DNA from: Galaxea fascicularis
Lineage: Eukaryota > Cnidaria > Anthozoa > Scleractinia > Euphylliidae
Assembly: GCA_948470475.1 (NCBI GenBank)
Contig: OX419336.1
Coordinates: 22,569,945 to 22,633,944 of the forward strand
Direction of reading: 5' to 3'
DNA: 64,000 nucleotides
In this document: positions 60,101 through 64,000 of the stretch, one piece after another
How positions within the stretch are numbered: position 1 is the first letter of the stretch
How the letters are laid out: the number at the start of each line of letters is the position of its first letter
Program-made: the position numbers and the translations under genes
Notes under the pieces: generated by a model
Seen by the model: only the letters and a program-made list of their open reading frames with translations
The model's database searches: none
Told to the model about the DNA's origin: nothing

Positions 60101-63100
60101 ATGTAGCTTTTTGCCACCATTCAAATTTACATTTTCCGTATTAATAACTACTCGTTGTGGTTGTTAATGCTTTACACAGTGTTTGATAGAATTCACTTGT
60201 TCACTGCTTTCAATGTGTTACAGATTTACTGTTTATCTTTTTTGTGCAGGAAACTGAAAGACAGGATAGAGGATATTAGAAATGGCAAACTGGATCTTCA
60301 ACTACCAGCATTGTGGGATGAAATTAAATTGTGAGCTTTTAGGGGTCTTATTCATCTACAATTTAACATCAAATGGCAGTAAATAAATTGAAGGCCTGAG
60401 TATTATGAAGTTCTTTTTCTGTTTTTTTTTTTTAAAGATTTTTAGAAGCTTTTGTTCATGGCAGAAGAAACACAGTCCTACAATCCCTCCCCCCACCCTC
60501 ACTCCTGCCCAGGATTTGGTTGAATTTTGTCATCGTTTGTTTGGCTCAAATCATATGAAGGGAATAATCTTGGGATAAGAATAATGCCTCTTGCTGATGA
60601 AAGTTGAATCGACTGAGCAGACTGCTGCGTACTGCTTCACCGTCTGCCTTTGTTTTTGTTTTGTTTTGTTTTTTTCACAAAAGACACTATAATGTCTTTG
60701 TTTTTGTGTCAAAAATTTGACCAAAGATGCAACATTAACTTTGTAGGCAAAGGTGACAAGAACTTTTTTCTTGAATGGCAACACTTTCTCATTCATTGTG
60801 AAGAAGTGTATGTTACAAGGTTACTGAAACATGTTGAAGGGCTGACTGCACAATTTTCTTTAATGTTTGTTTTTAGGAGGAAAAAGATGAGACCACCACC
60901 TGTACCCCAACAAGAGGGTGATGGATCTGCTCCTGTTACACCCACCACACCTACCACACCCATTACCCCTACAACTCATGGTGGACAACCAGTAATACAA
61001 CCAGGTGACAGGGTTTTGTTTGGTAGATATCTGTATTATTTATTACACAGTCATTTAGTGTTTCACATGTTTCAAAGGTCCAACAGAAACAACTGTGTGA
61101 TGGTGAGAGTGGAAAAGTACATTTGAGCTGTTAATGGAAGAGTTAGGGTTCAAGGTCCTAGCATAGTGACTTATGCAATCCAGGGATTAGGGAAAGGCCC
61201 TCTCTTGAAAGGAAATTGTGCTTACTCTGTCAGGTTTGTGGAAAGTAAGTACCTCACAGCAGCAAACCCTGAAAATACATATAGTACTGAGCACAAAAAA
61301 TGGCTGCTAATTTTAAACCTGTATGCATAATTTACAGGGCTGTGCTGTAGCAAAGCCCAGTGACCCCTGGCAACTTACGTTTGCCTTTGGGCAACCAGGA
61401 AACATTGGTTTTTACTCCAAACTTATATGCTGAGCACCCTGAATCTCATGAGTTTAAAGGTTATGGACTCCCAACTACTTTTCTTAGAGCACAGTCTAGT
61501 ATTTAAATTATTGGTTTTTTATAATTATGTAACTGTAGAGTTTATGACACAAGGAAACAAATTTACCAGTATGTTATTGTTGTATTAGATGCTCCCAAAC
61601 CACCTGGAAGTCAGCCAATGTCTTCACCTCAAAAAGGAAAGCAGCTGAGAATTCCAAAACCAACAGCAAAGTACAGTACATTGTTATGATAGCTGGGCTG
61701 AGCTGCTCAAAGCATGGTTCGTGCTAACCCCAGGTTAAATGTTATGACAACCTGTAGGTTTTACTACAACTTAACTAATGGCTAGCACCAACCATGCTTC
61801 AAAAACTCGGCCCAGTACAAGAAACAGTTGCCTCTCATGTCAAACGAAAGTTCTGTACATATTAATATTAGCAACATCTCATCATTACATGAACTGTTTT
61901 TCTCATTATGAAGGCTTATCAACTGAAAATGTCCTCCATTGATCACTGCATCAGTGCAAACATAATAATTGCCATTTTAGGTGCTTTCAGTGGTCATATC
62001 AATGAGGTTTAACCAATGGTGTACAGTGTATGTGTTGTAGAGCATCAGAAAATCAAAAAAATGCCCTGAAAATGATTAGGGAAAACTGAGATTTCTAAAC
62101 TGAGAACAATGTGTATACAACCATACATAACAAAATCCACTTTGTGTAGGTCCCACACTTTGATCAGCAACTAGGGATTATTTATCAGATACTGTTTATT
62201 TACTAAGGCTACATCCAATAATACCAAAGACCAAGTTGTAAGAGACTCACCAATAGATGTACCAATAGATGCCATGTTATTTCAATCCATGTGAGATGCA
62301 GGGTTTTCAATTTAAGCCAGCGTCCGATGCAAGTCACCGGCTACTTTAAGTGTTTGTGGTAGATACTTAGGCATAAACCTCGGCTCCACTGCAATGTGCT
62401 GTTATCGGCGCAATAGTCCTCCAGGTACTTCTGAATATCCTCCTGCTACCTTTTTTTCTTTTTGAAACCCCTGGAGATGCATCTCAGATTGAATTTATGA
62501 ATCACACTAGTCATCTTCAAATGCTGTGTACAGACCTTTTCCTAGTTGCTCATGATTTTCCAGAGTGTCAGAGTGTTCTTGTTATCAAGGGATTATCTTG
62601 ATTGTTGAATCTCTGGTCTTCCTTATTTGTAATGTTTATATCTTACAGGTTTCAGAGATATCAACAGCAGCTTCAACAGAGACACAGCCACTCTTCCCAG
62701 TCCTCTCCCTTGAGTCATACAACAGAGGGACTGGTGACCAGCTCTGACCGATCCCCAGGGGATGGGGGTGGTTTTGCTCTGGGACATGGAGGAGGTGCCC
62801 CTGGTGGATTGGGGCAAACTGGAACATTTTCAGGTGGTGCTCAGGTAAAATCATCTCCTGGGTGTTTTTGAAGCTTTTGCTAGCACAGCCTGTCTGTAGG
62901 AATAATTATACTTGTTATAATATTACAATATTGAAGATGTCGCAAACTTATCCAAAGACAGGAAACAATTCATTGCACTTACTGGGCTTACATGTTGTTG
63001 CATAACAGTCTCAGTTAGTTGATAAACAACTATGATAGTAAGTTACTCATATTTTTTGACTTGTGAAATGTAGCTTTCCAAAGGGGAGCCAATGGATGTG

Positions 63101-63346
63101 GACCTTGGAGGTACAGGGCTATCTGGTTCCCATGGTGAGATGGTGCCTCCTCTGACCTCTCCTAGAAGGGTGGATCATGGTTCTCAAAGTTCTGCCCGGC
63201 AACAAGGCTCTTCACAGGCACCACTACCAAACACCCAAGGCTCCAATGAATCAACACTGGTATCATTGCTATCACAGCCATCATCTAAGGATGATAAACA
63301 GTTAAGAAGAGGCAGTGCTACTGATCAGGAACCGCCGTCATCGAAG
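49689..63346 (+). CDS. BRD8: Bromodomain-containing protein 8 (BRD8), N-terminal 380 residues, continues past window
   Basis: Exons: 49689-49713, 49809-49905, 57501-57585, 58317-58366, 59021-59052, 59519-59609, 60250-60330, 60877-61004, 61589-61670, 62649-62844, 63074-63346. Phases agree and the sum is 1140 nt. The N-terminus MAASMLGQKHKLPPG matches the human GKHKL region. REKLALASSVVRSGDQNW, VSVSRTIKP and RPPDFFSQKNCASHYSEMLE form the SANT/Myb-like domain (about residues 20-85). IVRKLTFERIEELKKSI and a short coiled coil follow. Then come a Pro/Thr-rich stretch (TPTTPTTPITPTT), RIPKPTAK and Ser/Gln/Gly-rich disordered exons. The bromodomain itself lies beyond the window. BRD8 is a subunit of the nuclear NuA4/TIP60 histone acetyltransferase complex. 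Oddity: five residues (CCAKQ) are inserted relative to human in exon 3. Confidence 0.93.
50217..50345. repeat. Imperfect tandem repeat, ACAATACTAAGTAGA units
   Basis: Repeats of roughly 14-20 bp built on AATACTAAGTA, at least five recognisable. In BRD8 intron 2. Confidence 0.7.
50540..50815 (-). mobile_element. CR1/jockey-type LINE C-terminal fragment
   Basis: Minus frame reads NVHSHKTRSSTRGNLFLEYS, then NGVRIWNNLSNEIRQMP and KFKRSIHNMLLQKL, the extreme C-terminus of CR1-like RTs. It could be the missing 3' end of the LINE at 51840-55300, separated by later insertions, or an independent copy. Confidence 0.65.
50819..50837. repeat. Poly-C tract
   Basis: About 17 consecutive C. A similar run is at 45305-45316 and another at about 1287-1300. 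Confidence 0.8.
51055..51460 (-). mobile_element. Fragment of a different non-LTR retrotransposon
   Basis: Minus-strand translation includes GKRKVGCPKTLFHQYIARVM and RLMAQDRKNWRKLVADC, resembling the conserved tail (G-[RK]-P-x-T ... DR-x-x-W-R) of RTE- or endonuclease-RT-type elements. Several frameshifts. Exact clade uncertain. Confidence 0.5.
51840..55300 (-). mobile_element. Two-ORF CR1/jockey-type LINE, decayed and lacking its 3' end
   Basis: Read on the minus strand. ORF1 remnants lie at about 55280-54490: a coiled coil (ENDKLKDKIQEIFAELSNLR), an RRM-like core with DFDIAHRVPS, and FCWAKNSTIWLRKNE. ORF2 begins near 54480. The APE endonuclease at 54055-53564 has MGDFNINLL and SLIDNIF. A linker follows, then reverse transcriptase at about 52560-51850 with SQYGFHEKRSTEHAI, FIDLKK, and the catalytic FADDTNL at about 52110-52130. 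Frame breaks occur in both ORFs. The sequence stops after KYLGVLIDENS near 51850, so the thumb is missing. Antisense in BRD8 intron 2. Confidence 0.85.
55387..55413. repeat. (CAA)n microsatellite
   Basis: Nine CAA units, close to the 5' end of the antisense LINE. Confidence 0.85.
55613..56370. repeat. Inverted GCAGACT-rich repeats flanking ~600 bp
   Basis: GTGTAAAATGCAGACTGCAG (55640 region) with GCAGACT tandem copies and CAGACCAGGGGTAAAATG is inverted at 56280-56365 as CCCTGGTCTGCAG, CATTTTACTCCTGGTCTGC and CAGTCTGCATTTTA. Likely TIR-like ends of a non-autonomous element, or two inverted copies. Confidence 0.6.
56026..56078. repeat. Perfect 53-bp palindrome (26-bp arms, 1-bp centre)
   Basis: The left arm starts AATCTGCTCTTAGCACTGAA and the right arm ends GTGCTAAGAGCAGATT. 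All 26 positions pair around the single G at 56052. It lies inside the inverted-repeat element 55613-56370 and BRD8 intron 2. Confidence 0.9.
57143..57177. repeat. (TTTA)n microsatellite
   Basis: About eight ATTT units. In BRD8 intron 2. Confidence 0.85.
58082..58183. repeat. 102-bp hairpin repeat with near-perfect arms
   Basis: GTCCGTATTGGGAAAAACTG and ATGTTATTCACTGGCC on the left are inverted as CAGTTTTTCCCAATACGGAC and GGCCGGTGAATAACAT on the right. Loop is about 16 bp. In BRD8 intron 3. Confidence 0.85.
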
Positions 63347-63956
63347 GTAAACATGTGGTGACATATTTATGTTATTGCACTTTTCATTGTCTGCACTGAA
63401 TCCCTGATGGAAAATTATTGCTCTTTATAATGACAATGTTTTTACAATCATTGCTCCTTGTTCTAGTGTTATTTTATTATTGTAAGAGTAACTTTATTAC
63501 TGTAGGATTTAAATTGTAAATACATGGCTCATTGGAAGGGCATAGTTTATTTGCATATATGATCCAATTGATACCGTGTTTATAAAGTTTATGATGATGA
63601 TGATGACTCATGCAGCATTTTTTTGCAATTTTTGTCAAGTCAATAACAATACCAACAACAGGGAGAAGTGCCTTCACTAGCCAATCACATGTGAAACAGT
63701 AATGGTAATTAGTTTGTGGTTTCATGGTTCTTGGATTGGTACAGTAAAATATTCATTCAGCAAACACCATTTTGTACATTAGAGAACCATATTGTTGTGA
63801 GGTGTGATGCACTTATCCAACATCAGCACATATGGGATTAGTATCTTTGGCTTTATATGCTTCCCTTATTTTGCATGGTAAGTGATGTAAACAAGCTGAA
63901 CTGTGGCTGTTTGTCTAACCGGATTGTTGTCTAGTAATTTGCAGTTACCTTATTTG

Positions 63957-64000
63957 TTGGTCTTTTAAAAAATTTACTCATGCTTATTTATTCCAAATTG
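63957..64000 (+). repeat. Interspersed repeat (cut by window end)
   Basis: GTTGGTCTTTTAAAAAATTT, then CTCATGCTTATTTATTCCAA, matches 11679-11727 closely. The element continues past 64000, in the BRD8 intron after exon 11. Confidence 0.65.

Noticed and set aside
62623..62854. Minus-strand ORFs opposite BRD8 exon 10
   Set aside because: Shadows of a low-complexity Ser/Gln/Gly coding exon with correct plus-strand splice borders.

Overview
This window is intron-rich animal nuclear DNA. The protein-coding genes (HSPA12-like, TMEM230, an EVC/limbin-like coiled-coil protein, BRD8) are metazoan. The density and style of the short inverted-repeat elements, tRNA-derived SINEs and degenerate LINEs suggest a cnidarian, most likely a stony coral. 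That placement is inference; no taxonomic marker gene is present.

Layout from left to right. (1) Positions 1-2790: a decayed minus-strand LINE with a restriction-enzyme-like endonuclease, split by a large fold-back element at 1311-1980. (2) 3804-10351: five short minus-strand ORFs that appear to be tandem paralogues. Each encodes a 45-55 residue single-pass membrane micropeptide I do not recognise. This is the best candidate in the window for an undescribed system. (3) 12527-15736: a MITE, then the last two exons of an HSPA12-type Hsp70 gene with no visible N-terminal exons. (4) 17207-19937: TMEM230, complete in three exons on the minus strand. (5) 20447-44474: a 28-exon plus-strand gene, head-to-head with TMEM230 across about 509 bp. 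It encodes an 897-residue membrane-anchored coiled-coil protein, probably of the EVC/limbin type, and its introns are full of LINE, SINE and MITE remains. (6) 44475-49688: repeat-rich intergenic DNA ending in a 1.3-kb element with long terminal inverted repeats that stops about 115 bp before the next start codon. (7) 49689 to the right edge: the first eleven coding exons (380 codons) of BRD8. A YY1-type motif overlaps its start codon, and its 7.6-kb second intron holds an antisense LINE.

The splice models come from reading donors, acceptors and reading phase by eye. In TMEM230, the EVC-like gene and BRD8 every junction keeps frame and the total length divides by three, which strongly supports them. 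HSPA12, TMEM230 and BRD8 were named by recalled similarity to human proteins; no database search was run. TMEM230 acts in endosomal and synaptic-vesicle trafficking, EVC/EVC2 in ciliary Hedgehog signalling, and BRD8 in the NuA4/TIP60 acetyltransferase complex. Apart from the shared TMEM230/EVC-like promoter region, nothing links these genes functionally.
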